This document shows, in pieces, positions 1 through 10,251 of a DNA stretch of 64,000 nt. This DNA is from Croceibacterium_B sp963783195. Lineage in GTDB: Bacteria; Pseudomonadota; Alphaproteobacteria; Sphingomonadales; Sphingomonadaceae. The stretch is taken from assembly GCA_963783195.1 (NCBI GenBank), contig CAWAMV010000004.1:868001-932000 (forward strand), written 5' to 3'. A program made the position numbers and the translations under genes. How positions within the stretch are numbered: the stretch's first letter is position 1; each line of letters opens with the position of its first letter. The notes under the pieces are model-generated. The model had not been told where the DNA came from, searched no databases, and saw only the letters and a list, made by a program, of their open reading frames with translations.

Positions 1-585
1 TGGGAGGCGGGCAACTGCCGGCCGAACATCCTCGTCGTATTCACCGAGGACGGGCGGGCCGACCTCGAACGCATCAACAAGAAGACCAAGGAAATCAGCC
101 GCGCGCTTTCGCCATCCGAGCGCAAGGAGCTGCTGTCGGACACCGGCCCGGTCCACGTGTTCACCGTCACCGAGGACCGGATGCGCAACGGCCAGCGCAT
201 TCCCCGGCGGCAGAACCTGGTGCAGATACCCACGGGCACGCAGGAAGGCGGCCAGTCGCTGATCTCCAACGGCATTCGCCGCGACATCACCAGCGTCACC
301 GTGCTGTATGACATCGAGCGGGTGGACGGGTTCAGCCTGATCCAGCTGGCCGACTACGCCGCCATGCGCATCTTTGCCCGCACCCGCGACGCCGAGGGCG
401 AGCATGCGCCGGATTCGATCCTCGCGCTGTTCGATCCCGGAAACGAAGCTCCGCCGCCCGGCCTCACGGCGTTCGACCGGGCGTTTCTGACCACGCTCTA
501 CGAGGCCGGTCCCTACACCGACGGCCAGGGCAACCTGCAGCGCGTGGCGAGCACCCTGCGGAAGCAGGTCGGGGCGGAGGAGTAG
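1..585 (+). CDS. Uncharacterised, probably secreted protein (3' end only)
   Basis: The frame is open from the first base of the window and closes at TAG 583-585, so the true start lies outside. About 194 residues are visible. I see no catalytic motif. Recognisable stretches are CRPNILVVFTEDG near the start and SLIQLADYAAMRIFAR in the second half, a pattern I associate with uncharacterised exported proteins that recur in sphingomonads. A GTG at 157 could be taken as a start, but the upstream frame has the same codon style and reads as protein, so I treat it as internal. No function is proposed. Confidence 0.6.
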   Translation, partial: WEAGNCRPNILVVFTEDGRADLERINKKTKEISRALSPSERKELLSDTGPVHVFTVTEDRMRNGQRIPRRQNLVQIPTGTQEGGQSLISNGIRRDITSVTVLYDIERVDGFSLIQLADYAAMRIFARTRDAEGEHAPDSILALFDPGNEAPPPGLTAFDRAFLTTLYEAGPYTDGQGNLQRVASTLRKQVGAEE

Positions 586-794
586 CGCCCCGAGCGGGAA
601 ATCGTTGGCGGCAAGCGTGCCGCGTGCGGTCGGCGCTCCCCGCGCGATTCCCTTCGCTGACCAAGGCACAGATCGCGGAGGCGCTATACGCCGGGCCGGG
701 AACACGCCGGGGCGGGACCCGATTTATGGGACCAGCATCCCTCGACATCGGCGCCGCTTGTGCGGAGCGAAGGTGCTGACCGGCGGCTGAGGGC

Positions 795-1799
795 TCAGAT
801 GTCGGTCGCCGCGCCCACGTTGCGATACTTGATCAGCCACTTGCCATCGACCTTGACCAGATCGTCCACCCCGTTGCCGGCAGCCACGACGATCGGGCGA
901 TCGGGATCGTCCCCGCGGCCGAAATTGCCGAACACCGTCTGGTGGTAATAGTGATACTTGGCCGTCGCCGGGCCGGTGAACTCGATGTACTGGTTCATCG
1001 TGAAGTGTCGCATGGTCCCGAGCGCCGGCTCGCCCTTTGCCTTGCGGTCGGCCTGGCCCTTCACGAGGTCGGTGATCATCTTCTTCAGCGCGGCCTGGCC
1101 CTTGGTCTGGCCAAAGGCGCCGTCATCGGTGAAGTGCGCGGCGTATTTGTCGGCATCGTACATGTCCAGGCTGCGGTCATAGGTCCACATCAGGTTCTCG
1201 ATCGCCTCGCGGTCGGCCATCCGCTGGGCCGCCTGCTCGGGCGTCATCGACTTGACTGCATTCGAGGCCTGCGGTGGCGCCGGTGGCAGGGTGGCCGGAT
1301 CCCAGTGCTCGTCGGCCTTGCCGTCGACGAAGCGCCAGGTATCGAACCAGGTCGTGGTGTAGGTGTCCTTGGGATCGCTTCCGTACGGGACGATGCGCCG
1401 GGTGAGGATCGTGACGTAGTCGCCCTCCGCCGTCACGGCCACGACGCCGTTCGGGTCGTTCGCCGACAAAGCGGGGCAGGGATCGAGCGCCGGCCGTTTC
1501 GCAACCTGCGTGAAGTAGTAGATCACCCCTTCCAGCCCGCTTGCGGCAACCGGGTTGTGCTGGATATAGGCATCGGTCAGCCATTTGCCGGCTTCCGACC
1601 ACTTGTTGCACTTGAGCAGGTCGCGCTGGATGTGCAGCGCCGCCTGCTTGTTGCGGTTGAGCTTGGGATCCTTGCTGGTGAACAGGCTTTCCGGATTCGG
1701 ATGCGGTACCACCGGGTCGCTCAGCGCTCGCATCTGGGCGGCGGCAGGTGTGGCAGCGAGCACGGCTAACGTGGCGGCGGCGGCAAGCAGGCGTTTCAT
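795..1799 (-). CDS. Secreted protein with two NTF2/SnoaL-like domains
   Basis: A 334-residue protein with a clear N-terminal signal peptide (hydrophobic core after MKRLLAAAATLAVLAA, cleavage near AAAQ). The mature part looks like two consecutive cone-shaped NTF2-like folds. The first has YIQHNPVAASGLEGVIYYF (about residues 76-95), typical of SnoaL-like proteins. The second, after about residue 190, starts with REAIENLMWTYDRSLDMYD and carries HYYHQTVFG. Members of this superfamily are small-molecule isomerases, dehydratases or non-catalytic binders, so the substrate cannot be read from sequence. It is divergent from typA, with about 140 bp of shared upstream region. Confidence 0.7.
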   Translation of the reverse strand: MKRLLAAAATLAVLAATPAAAQMRALSDPVVPHPNPESLFTSKDPKLNRNKQAALHIQRDLLKCNKWSEAGKWLTDAYIQHNPVAASGLEGVIYYFTQVAKRPALDPCPALSANDPNGVVAVTAEGDYVTILTRRIVPYGSDPKDTYTTTWFDTWRFVDGKADEHWDPATLPPAPPQASNAVKSMTPEQAAQRMADREAIENLMWTYDRSLDMYDADKYAAHFTDDGAFGQTKGQAALKKMITDLVKGQADRKAKGEPALGTMRHFTMNQYIEFTGPATAKYHYYHQTVFGNFGRGDDPDRPIVVAAGNGVDDLVKVDGKWLIKYRNVGAATDI

Positions 1800-1938
1800 C
1801 GGAACTTCTCCCCTCTCGATTCCCTTTAGAGGGCATGATGCGTAAGCCGGCCCACTTTGTCCATCGCTTGCCCTTGTTGCATCGCAGCAATGCGGCTATG
1901 GGCGCGGCCACGTTCCTCGACCCCCGAAAGCATTGCAA

Positions 1939-3768
<1,830 letters not shown>

Positions 3769-3849
3769 GGGCCGGCTATCTGAGCGCGGGTAACGCATCG
3801 TCCCTGTCATGAGGGAAGCGCCCGTGCGCAAAGCCTTGGCTAGAAAAAC

Positions 3850-3886
3850 AAAGGGGGGCCGAAGCTAGCTGCTTCGGCCCCCCTTT
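3850..3886. terminator. Strong bidirectional hairpin terminator after typA
   Basis: A perfect 16-bp inverted repeat with a 5-base loop (arms 3850-3865 and 3871-3886). An A-rich run precedes the left arm and the right arm ends in TTT. It lies 82 bp after the typA stop and would work best as an intrinsic terminator for transcripts entering from the right, though its stability should stop either strand. Confidence 0.75.
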
Positions 3887-4042
3887 ACCGCTCCGCGCTC
3901 GGCAAGGCCATGAGCGCGTGACCGAGCTAGCGCGACGCCACCTGGGAACTCGCGTAGGCCGATACGATAGCAGTGGCACGCGGCCGGGCATCGCGGCGCA
4001 GGGCGTTGCGGCAATTGCGCTTTTCGCTCTTGTCGACCGAAC

Positions 4043-4733
4043 TTGATTCGTCCGTCCTGCCACACTGAACGGTTGACGAGCAGCCGTTCAGGCAACGTCC
4101 TCTGGTCGCACATCGAGCCCCTGCCGGAATTCGAAGGCGTTGCACAGCACGTTGCCGGTGTTCTCTCGACCGTGACGCACTGTGGGTTCGATGCGCTGGC
4201 CAGCGCCCCCGAGGTTAGCGAAGAGACGCTGGCGCTCTATTTCCGCATTTGTGGTCCAGGTGAAGCGGACAAGCTCAGCGACGTTCTGCAAATCGCCCGC
4301 GATTTGACGATCAAGGAACCGGGATTCGGCCCCGGGTGGGCGCAAGTGGCTCTGATGACCGGGCAAACGATTGCCACTGGCCAGGCGACGGACGTGCCGG
4401 CAATGCGAGACGAGGGGCTCCGCGCCGCGCGGACCGCGCTGAAACTGGACCCGGAACTGGCGAACGCCTGGGTGGCGATGAGTTTGCTCGTCCCGCTCGA
4501 CCATCTCGCCGAGCGGGAAAAATACCTCAAACTTGCCCTGAAGGCGACGGCAGCCGGGATGTAGCTGCATGGAGATGGATTTCGATCCAATGCTCGATGG
4601 TGCTCGTCGACTGCCGGAATTCACCTCCCTGGCAAAACGGCGGGGACTTGTCCGCTACTGGCGCGAAAGCGGAGTACGACCGGACTTCTGCAAGGTCGCT
4701 GGCGCCCCCGATGTTTGCAACATGCTGCGATGA
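4043..4733 (+). pseudogene. Decayed remnant of a TPR-repeat (TolB/winged-helix type) protein
   Basis: Two pieces in different frames read like one protein family. The first (about 4080-4561) contains NVLWSHIEPLPEF and a TPR-like helix pair around RAARTALKLDPELANAWVAM, then stops at TAG 4562. The second (4575-4733) begins MDFDPMLDGARRLPEFTSL and ends GLVRYWRESGVRPDFC plus about twelve residues. That is the characteristic C-terminus of sphingomonad TPR proteins of the cyclase/winged-helix type. The several hundred residues normally between the pieces, and the N-terminal domain, are missing. There is no credible start codon or ribosome site; the only in-frame candidate is TTG 4043. I read it as a pseudogene with internal deletions. 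Confidence 0.65.
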
Positions 4734-4812
4734 GTTCGCGCCCCTTTCTCCCGGGTGAAGCGCCGTGGGAACTGACCGGCGCGCCGCTGTCCGACTGGGC
4801 GTCCGGCGGGTG

Positions 4813-4989
4813 TCAGAGAAATTCGCTGTGCCAGGCTGCCGGGGTGCGGGTGCGGCGGGGCGTGGGTTGCGGCGCGGGCGGTGCGTCAGCTGCCCAGTAG
4901 GTCATGGCCCATGTCTCGCCGATCCGCCCCCGGGCGGGAGCCGCGACAACCGGGCGCGGTCCGAAGGGCAAGATGGACAGCAGCGCCAT
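4813..4989 (-). CDS. Candidate small ORF, 58 residues
   Basis: An ATG-initiated frame of 58 codons with very high G/C at third positions, starting MALLSILPFGPRPVVAA. It begins 38 bp downstream of the Tat-exported protein gene, so it could be the last gene of that operon. There is no recognisable domain and the ribosome site is weak. In DNA this GC-rich such frames also arise by chance, so this is only a candidate. Confidence 0.2.
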   Translation of the reverse strand: MALLSILPFGPRPVVAAPARGRIGETWAMTYWAADAPPAPQPTPRRTRTPAAWHSEFL

Positions 4990-5027
4990 GCTGCCTGTAC
5001 CGGCAAATAGCTGGCGCCGCGTAGCCC

Positions 5028-5408
5028 TCACGCGAGCGACCAGTGCGACATGCCCGCCGGGAAATCCGGCGCCGCGGGCAAATCCGCCGGCACCAGCCCC
5101 CGCTCGCGCCCGAAGATCTCGCAGATCATCCGGTCGGACCACAGGGTCGCGCCCGCGATCGTTCCGCCCTCGGCGAGCAGGTCCGGAATCCGACGGCGCC
5201 ATGCGGTTCCGAGGTCCTCGTCACGCGGGTCGAGCACGGGGACGCCCGCCGCCTGCCAGCGGGCCCCGAGGTCGCGCGAGGGAAGAAAACGGACATCGTA
5301 AACGAACAGCGCGGTCCGACTGGCGCGGGCATGAAGCACGCTGGGCACGGCGGCCATCGCGCCCAGAGCGGCAGTTCCCTTGACAAGCGTCCGGCGGGTC
5401 ATTCGCAT
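5028..5408 (-). CDS. Small Tat-exported protein of the aromatic-oxidation operon
   Basis: A 126-residue protein that starts at ATG 5408, overlapping the stop of the cytochrome gene by one base. The N-terminus MRMTRRTLVKGTAALGAMAA is a textbook twin-arginine signal ending near LHARA. The remaining roughly 98 residues have no cofactor motif that I recognise; they include FVYDVRFLPSRDLGARW and MICEIFGRERG. The longer in-frame start upstream was rejected because it would bury the Tat signal and overlap the cytochrome gene extensively. Its position next to the flavocytochrome subunits suggests an assembly or electron-transfer accessory role, which is inference. Confidence 0.75.
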   Translation of the reverse strand: MRMTRRTLVKGTAALGAMAAVPSVLHARASRTALFVYDVRFLPSRDLGARWQAAGVPVLDPRDEDLGTAWRRRIPDLLAEGGTIAGATLWSDRMICEIFGRERGLVPADLPAAPDFPAGMSHWSLA

Positions 5409-5752
5409 CACTTGCTCCTGTCCAGGTAAGCGGCAATCGCCGCGAGCTGGGCATCGCTCAGTTCGGCCTCGCGGATCTGCGGCATCGAGCCGACGCCGCG
5501 ACGCACCACCATCGCGACGTAGGCCGCCGGCAGGGTCTTTCGTACGGCCAACTCCGCCTCCCCCTCGGGAACCCGGCGCGCCAGCACGCGCGTGCCGAAA
5601 CCTCCCTTGAGGTGACATCCGCCGCACTTCTCGACGAACAGATCCTGCCCTCCCGGCGCCGGCGGACCGCTCGCCGCGGATGACGGCAGAGCCAGGGCAA
5701 GCGTTCCCAGTCCCAGCGCGCCCCCAATCAGGCATCTCACGCCCGGTGTCAT
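5408..5752 (-). CDS. Cytochrome c subunit of a p-cresol/eugenol-hydroxylase-type flavocytochrome
   Basis: A 114-residue monohaem cytochrome c with a signal peptide (MTPGVRCLIGGALGLGTLA). The haem motif CGGCH sits near residue 45 and a likely Met ligand lies in SMPQIREAELSD. The start ATG 5752 overlaps the flavoprotein stop by four bases (ATGA), which implies translational coupling. In p-cresol methylhydroxylase and eugenol hydroxylase a small cytochrome of this kind accepts electrons from the FAD subunit in the periplasm. The pairing here makes the same role likely. Confidence 0.85.
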   Translation of the reverse strand: MTPGVRCLIGGALGLGTLALALPSSAASGPPAPGGQDLFVEKCGGCHLKGGFGTRVLARRVPEGEAELAVRKTLPAAYVAMVVRRGVGSMPQIREAELSDAQLAAIAAYLDRSK

Positions 5753-7290
5753 CCTTGTGCCTCTCGGTAGGCGCGCGGCCAGATGCCCATCTTGCCCGGC
5801 GCGATGATCCCGTGGGGATCGACCGCGTCCTTCACGGCCTCGTTCCACCGTCGCATTGCGCCGTGGTTGAAATCATAACTGCGGGCGACCTCGTCGTAAT
5901 ACAGCGTGTGCGTGCGGTATTCGCCCCAGCCATTGGCGGCGGCCGTGCGGACGAGGTTCGAGAACAGCGCATTCGCCCGTCCGGTCATCTCCTCGTCGTC
6001 GCGGTTGAAGACGATCATGTTGATGTGGTTGAGGTAGCGCTGCCCCGCGGTGAAGCCGCCGTAGTAATCGAACCCGGCATCTTCATACATGGCGCGGATC
6101 GTGGTGTATTGCTTCCACGCTTCTGCGCCGGAGAAGGAGGAGACCGGCGAAAACGTCAGGTGCCCGCCCGGCCCACCCAGCCAGTCGACGACGCCCAGCG
6201 CGCCGAGCGATGGCGTGGGGGAGCCCGAACCGCGCAGGTCTTCGCCCCGGTGCCATTCGCTGGGCACGAATTCATAGGGCAAATGGGCGAAAGCGGCCTT
6301 GACCTTCTCGGCGTTGATCATGTTCACCGCCCGATCGCCGAACAGGCGGATCGAAAAATTCCAGTGCCCGACCCCCGACTTCACGCGAGCCTGTTCGAGC
6401 ACGCCGGCGGGAATCGGACCGCTTCCCTGGTAATACTCGCTACGCGGCGCGCGCACTGCCAGGTTGCGGATGATGTTGCCGAAGCTGGGCGAAGCCTGGA
6501 CCGTGCCGTCCAGCTTGAGCGGGCGCAGCGCATCGATCCCTGCCGGCAAGTCCTCGGCCCGATCGAACTGCATCGCCAGGTTGATGGTGTGCTCGGGCTC
6601 CGGCATCAGCCAGATACCCATCTTGGTGGCGATTCCGAAGTTGGACTGCATGAAGGCAGAATCCCACGACGGACCAAAGCCGTAAGGGAACAACTGCCAG
6701 GTCTTGGAGCCTTCCAGCGCGCCCATACCGGTGCGTAGCAACTCGCCGGTGGCAGTCACGATTTCCAGCCCGCAGACCTTCGAGGCATGCTCGCCGTACG
6801 GGGTGTAGCCCACGCCGCGTTCGAGCGCATTGCCCATCACGCTGCCCCATGTGTGGGCAGGGGCCGAGATCCACAGCGGGATCTTGTTGTCGACGAGGTG
6901 GTGATACAGATCATCGAATCCGACCCCGGGCTCGACCACGGCGTAACCGAGCTCGGCGTTGACCTCGAGAATGCGGTTCATGCGGATGAGGTCGAGCATG
7001 ACCACGTCGCTCAGCCGCGGGGCCGAGCCGCCGTAGCCGAAGTTCTTGCCCCGGCTGATCGGCCAGAGAGGAACGCCAAGCTCGCCAGCCACGCGGACGA
7101 TCGCCTGGACCTCCTCGACATTGGCCGGCGCAACGGCGCCTTTCGGCGCGTAGGACATGGCATCGCGCGGAGCCATCGCGTCCTTGTACTGCTGGCGCGC
7201 GTCCTCGCCCTGCCAGGTGTTCCCCTCTCCCACGATCGCGGCGAAACGCCGCATCGCCATGGCGAGCTTCGCCGGATCGAGCACGATCAT
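5749..7290 (-). CDS. FAD-linked 4-alkylphenol hydroxylase/oxidase (PCMH/VAO/EugO family)
   Basis: A 513-residue flavoprotein of the vanillyl-alcohol oxidase / p-cresol methylhydroxylase family. The N-terminal PCMH-type FAD-binding domain is clear: PLWPISRGKNFGYGGSAPR, VVEPGVGFDDLY and the HTWGSVMGNALERGVGYTPYG region. The C-terminal part has AGQRYLNHINMIVF, where family members attach FAD covalently, and ends with DPHGIIAPGKMGIWP. Such enzymes oxidise the para side chain of 4-alkyl- or 4-allylphenols through a quinone methide. The adjacent cytochrome favours a dehydrogenase (PCMH/eugenol hydroxylase) over an oxygen-using oxidase. There is no signal peptide, so export may be by partner or cytoplasmic assembly. 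It overlaps the upstream gene by four bases. Confidence 0.85.
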   Translation of the reverse strand: MIVLDPAKLAMAMRRFAAIVGEGNTWQGEDARQQYKDAMAPRDAMSYAPKGAVAPANVEEVQAIVRVAGELGVPLWPISRGKNFGYGGSAPRLSDVVMLDLIRMNRILEVNAELGYAVVEPGVGFDDLYHHLVDNKIPLWISAPAHTWGSVMGNALERGVGYTPYGEHASKVCGLEIVTATGELLRTGMGALEGSKTWQLFPYGFGPSWDSAFMQSNFGIATKMGIWLMPEPEHTINLAMQFDRAEDLPAGIDALRPLKLDGTVQASPSFGNIIRNLAVRAPRSEYYQGSGPIPAGVLEQARVKSGVGHWNFSIRLFGDRAVNMINAEKVKAAFAHLPYEFVPSEWHRGEDLRGSGSPTPSLGALGVVDWLGGPGGHLTFSPVSSFSGAEAWKQYTTIRAMYEDAGFDYYGGFTAGQRYLNHINMIVFNRDDEEMTGRANALFSNLVRTAAANGWGEYRTHTLYYDEVARSYDFNHGAMRRWNEAVKDAVDPHGIIAPGKMGIWPRAYREAQG

Positions 7291-8750
7291 GCGGCAACGC
7301 TCCAGGCAGGAACCCAGTTGCCGTGAATCTGGCCGGGCGCCTTGAACGGCAAACGGACTCGCGCCACTGGGCCCGCTGCGAGGTCGGAGGTGTCGCCGAT
7401 TACGAGTTCGCTCTTCATCGTCTGGTAATTGGTTCCCAAGGCCATGACCCAGCCGTCTCCCTCGTCGGCATCCTTTGTGCGCGGGGCGAAAGCGATTTCC
7501 TGGAGGCCGAATTCGGGCCCGGCGAACATCGCCTCGACCGTCCGGCGGGCAAGGTCGAACCTGCCGAGGCTGTTGACCGGACGCCGGCCGCCGGGCTCAC
7601 CCGCGAAAGGCTTGCTCTCGTCCGCGAACGACAGCAGGCCGAAGCGGAAGTCGTGACCCATGAAGCGATCGTCGATCCGGCTCAGGGACCCCGGCCTGTC
7701 CTCGAACCGGCGCTCCTCCTTCCAGCCGTCGGCGCCAGCCTTCGTATCGAGCACGTATCGGCGGATCGTCGTGCGCGCTGCGGCGCCGTCGAACTGCTTG
7801 CCGTGAACGTCGGGGAAAAACGGGAACGGGTTGCTGTCCGAGACCGCGGCATCGAGCGTGATTACCCCGTCTCGGTCGGTGGCCGCGAAAGTGTGCACCA
7901 TCGCCATCTGCGGCCCTGTGAACCAGCGCACATCGCGCGCATCACCAGTGCGCGGCAGAACGCCGATATGGCTCGGCACAGTCGTATCCCAACCCCAGTG
8001 AACCTTGCCTTCCCGCAGGCGCTCAATGCTCGAGACCATTCCGTAGACGGGAATGAGAATGTAGTTCTGCGATATCGCGATGTCGTGCACCATCGACAGG
8101 TACGGCGCCGTGATCCGGCGCTCGCTTGTCACCGTCCCGTCGGCGGCTATCGTGTAGAACCAGATGGCGTTGCTGGCGAGGCCCTCGGCCTCGTAGCCGT
8201 AGGCGATCATCTCGCCGCTGCGCCCGTCGACCTTTGGGTGCGCGGTAAAGGTGGGCGCCTTGTAGCCGCCGCCGAAGTCGAAGAATCCCTTCGTCTCCAG
8301 CGTCACCGGGTCAAGCTCCATCGGAGGGGCGTCCTCCTTCAGCGCCAGAAGACGGCCGGCGAAGTGGATGATGTTGGTATTCGAGACAGTGTCCCAGGCG
8401 TTGTACTTGCCGCGCATCTCCTGCTCGTGAGTGAACGGGTTGCGGTAATACCCGAACAATTGCCGCCGCGCCTTGCGGTTGGCCAGGTAGCGCGGCGTGC
8501 GGATGTAGCGCGCAGCAAAATCGCACGAGCCGTTCGCGATTGTGAAGCTGCTGGCGATGCCATCGGCAGCAAATGGAGAATCGTCGGCGAATTTCGGCGG
8601 ATAGAGCCACTCGGCGCCTACCCGGTAAAACGTACCGGCAAGGTCGCCCGGCAAGGTGCCGACGATCTCGCAGTCGTAGACTTCGGAATCGAAGCGCGCG
8701 GGCTCGAAATCGCCCTGAAGCGCCGGGCGATCCTTGTATGACAGGGTCAT
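7287..8750 (-). CDS. Carotenoid-oxygenase-family dioxygenase (lignostilbene/isoeugenol cleavage type)
   Basis: A 487-residue member of the carotenoid cleavage oxygenase family: seven-bladed propeller, non-haem Fe(II) held by four histidines. Candidate ligands are in TAHPKVDG, SMVHDIAIS, AMVHTFAAT and the C-terminal GQIHGNW. The start YRVGAEWLYPP resembles bacterial lignostilbene dioxygenase and isoeugenol monooxygenase more than carotenoid enzymes. First gene of a four-gene operon with a PCMH/VAO-type flavoprotein, so the substrate is probably a phenylpropanoid such as isoeugenol or a lignin-derived stilbene, cleaved to vanillin-type aldehydes. Exact substrate is inference. Confidence 0.85.
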   Translation of the reverse strand: MTLSYKDRPALQGDFEPARFDSEVYDCEIVGTLPGDLAGTFYRVGAEWLYPPKFADDSPFAADGIASSFTIANGSCDFAARYIRTPRYLANRKARRQLFGYYRNPFTHEQEMRGKYNAWDTVSNTNIIHFAGRLLALKEDAPPMELDPVTLETKGFFDFGGGYKAPTFTAHPKVDGRSGEMIAYGYEAEGLASNAIWFYTIAADGTVTSERRITAPYLSMVHDIAISQNYILIPVYGMVSSIERLREGKVHWGWDTTVPSHIGVLPRTGDARDVRWFTGPQMAMVHTFAATDRDGVITLDAAVSDSNPFPFFPDVHGKQFDGAAARTTIRRYVLDTKAGADGWKEERRFEDRPGSLSRIDDRFMGHDFRFGLLSFADESKPFAGEPGGRRPVNSLGRFDLARRTVEAMFAGPEFGLQEIAFAPRTKDADEGDGWVMALGTNYQTMKSELVIGDTSDLAAGPVARVRLPFKAPGQIHGNWVPAWSVAA

Positions 8751-8823
8751 TGATTACCTTCCGGGCGCGGGCCCGACCTCTCCCAACTCACGTCTCGCGA
8801 GCAAACGTCCGGCGTGACGGACC

Positions 8824-8834
8824 CATTGTCAATG
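8824..8834. promoter_or_regulatory. Palindrome overlapping a TTGACA box upstream of the aromatic operon
   Basis: The 11-bp perfect palindrome CATTGTCAATG lies 74 bp before the operon's first ATG. On the minus strand its centre is a consensus -35 hexamer TTGACA (8832-8827). The -10 at the usual 17-base spacing (GACGTT) is poor, as expected for a regulated promoter. No regulator gene is adjacent, so the binding protein is unknown. Confidence 0.35.
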
Positions 8835-8867
8835 AAATTGGGACCCTCGCCCCGACGACGATGGCGG

Positions 8868-10244
8868 TCAGCCGACGAGGTCGCGGGTAAAGTCGGCCGT
8901 CCAGGCTTGTACGTTCTGTTCGCGGACACATTCGAGCATCGGCTGCCAACGGGCCTTGCGCTCGTCCAGCGGCATGTCGAGCGCGTCGCGGATCGCAGCG
9001 GCAATCTCGTCAGGGCTGTGCGGATTGACCAGCAGCGCCTCGGTGAGTTGTTGCGCTGCCCCGGCGAAGCGACTGAGGATGAGAACGCCGGGGTTGGCCG
9101 GGTCCTGCGCGGCGACGTATTCCTTGGCGACGAGATTCATGCCGTCGCGCAATGGAGTGACCAGGCCGATCTTGCTTGCCCGATACACGCCATAGAGTTC
9201 GGCCGTGGTGTGGCCCTGGTTGACGTAGCGGATCGGGGTAAAGTCGATCCGGCTGCGCGCGCCATTGATCTGCCCGGTCTTCTGTTCGAGCAAGGCGCGG
9301 ATTTGCTTATAGGATCCGATGTCGGCCCGGCTCGGCGGGGCGATCTGGATGAATACGAGGTCGGCGACCCGTTCGGGATAGCGATCGAAGAAGCGACCGA
9401 TGCCGTCGATCCGCTCGGGCAAGCCCTTGGAATAGTCGAGTCGGTCGACACCGATCATCGTGGTTCGGTGCCTGGTGCTGGAGATCACCCGCTGCGCTGC
9501 CTGCCGTGCCTCCCCGGTCTGGCCCTGCCCGGTGAAATGCTCGAAATCGATGCCGATGGGATAGGCGCGGGCGATGGTCGCCTTGCCGTCGAGCTCGATT
9601 CGCCCGCTGCCCTCGTCGACCTCGGCGCCCAGTTCCTTGCGGCAGTAGTGCAGAAAGCTCTCGAGCCACTCGTCGCACTGGAAGCCGATAAGGTCGTAGT
9701 CGAGCATCGTACGCACCAGCCGGTCGTGATACGGCAACGAAACGAACAGCCGGGTTGGCGGCCACGGGATGTGCAGGAAGAAACCGATCCGGTTCTTCAC
9801 TCCACGCCGGCGCAGGTTCTCACCCAGCGGTATCAGATGGTAGTCGTGCACCCAGACGACGTCGTCTGCGCGGATCAGCGGGGCGACGGCATCGGCGAAA
9901 CGCTCGTTCACCCGCTCGTAGCCGCGACCGGTCTCGCGCTCGTATTCGGTCAGGTCGAGGCGGTAGTGAAATAGCGGCCAGAGCGTGGAGTTGGCGTAGC
10001 CGTTGTAGTATTCCTCGACCTCCTGCGGTGCGAGATCGATCGTCGCCATGGTGACGCCGTCGTAGTCCTGCACGTCCGGCGCCTCCGACGGGTCCTGCCG
10101 CTCCTCGCCCGACCAGCCGAACCACAGTCCGCCGGTTTTTTTCAGCGCCGAGTTGAGCGCCCCGGCCAGTCCCCCCTGCGCACCTGCCGCACCGCGTGCC
10201 TCGGGTACGGCGACGCGATTGGAGATGACGACGAGACGGCTCAT
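8868..10244 (-). CDS. otsA: Alpha,alpha-trehalose-phosphate synthase (GT20)
   Basis: A 458-residue GT20 enzyme that makes trehalose 6-phosphate from UDP-glucose and glucose 6-phosphate in the cytoplasm. Family signatures are complete: MSRLVVISNRVAVP at the N-terminus, the GGLAGAL glycine loop, VWVHDYHLIPL, VDRLDYSKGLPERI and the nucleotide-sugar site TPLRDGMNLVAKEY. Last gene of the otsB-GH15-otsA operon, seven bases after the GH15 stop in its restored frame. Trehalose made here would act as osmo- and desiccation protectant. Confidence 0.95.
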   Translation of the reverse strand: MSRLVVISNRVAVPEARGAAGAQGGLAGALNSALKKTGGLWFGWSGEERQDPSEAPDVQDYDGVTMATIDLAPQEVEEYYNGYANSTLWPLFHYRLDLTEYERETGRGYERVNERFADAVAPLIRADDVVWVHDYHLIPLGENLRRRGVKNRIGFFLHIPWPPTRLFVSLPYHDRLVRTMLDYDLIGFQCDEWLESFLHYCRKELGAEVDEGSGRIELDGKATIARAYPIGIDFEHFTGQGQTGEARQAAQRVISSTRHRTTMIGVDRLDYSKGLPERIDGIGRFFDRYPERVADLVFIQIAPPSRADIGSYKQIRALLEQKTGQINGARSRIDFTPIRYVNQGHTTAELYGVYRASKIGLVTPLRDGMNLVAKEYVAAQDPANPGVLILSRFAGAAQQLTEALLVNPHSPDEIAAAIRDALDMPLDERKARWQPMLECVREQNVQAWTADFTRDLVG

Positions 10245-10251
10245 GTTTCGG

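Noticed and set aside
624..779. Open frame with LTKAQIAEALYAGPG-like text between the first two genes
   Set aside because: Only about 51 codons, GTG start without ribosome site, no family recognised; could be chance or a remnant.
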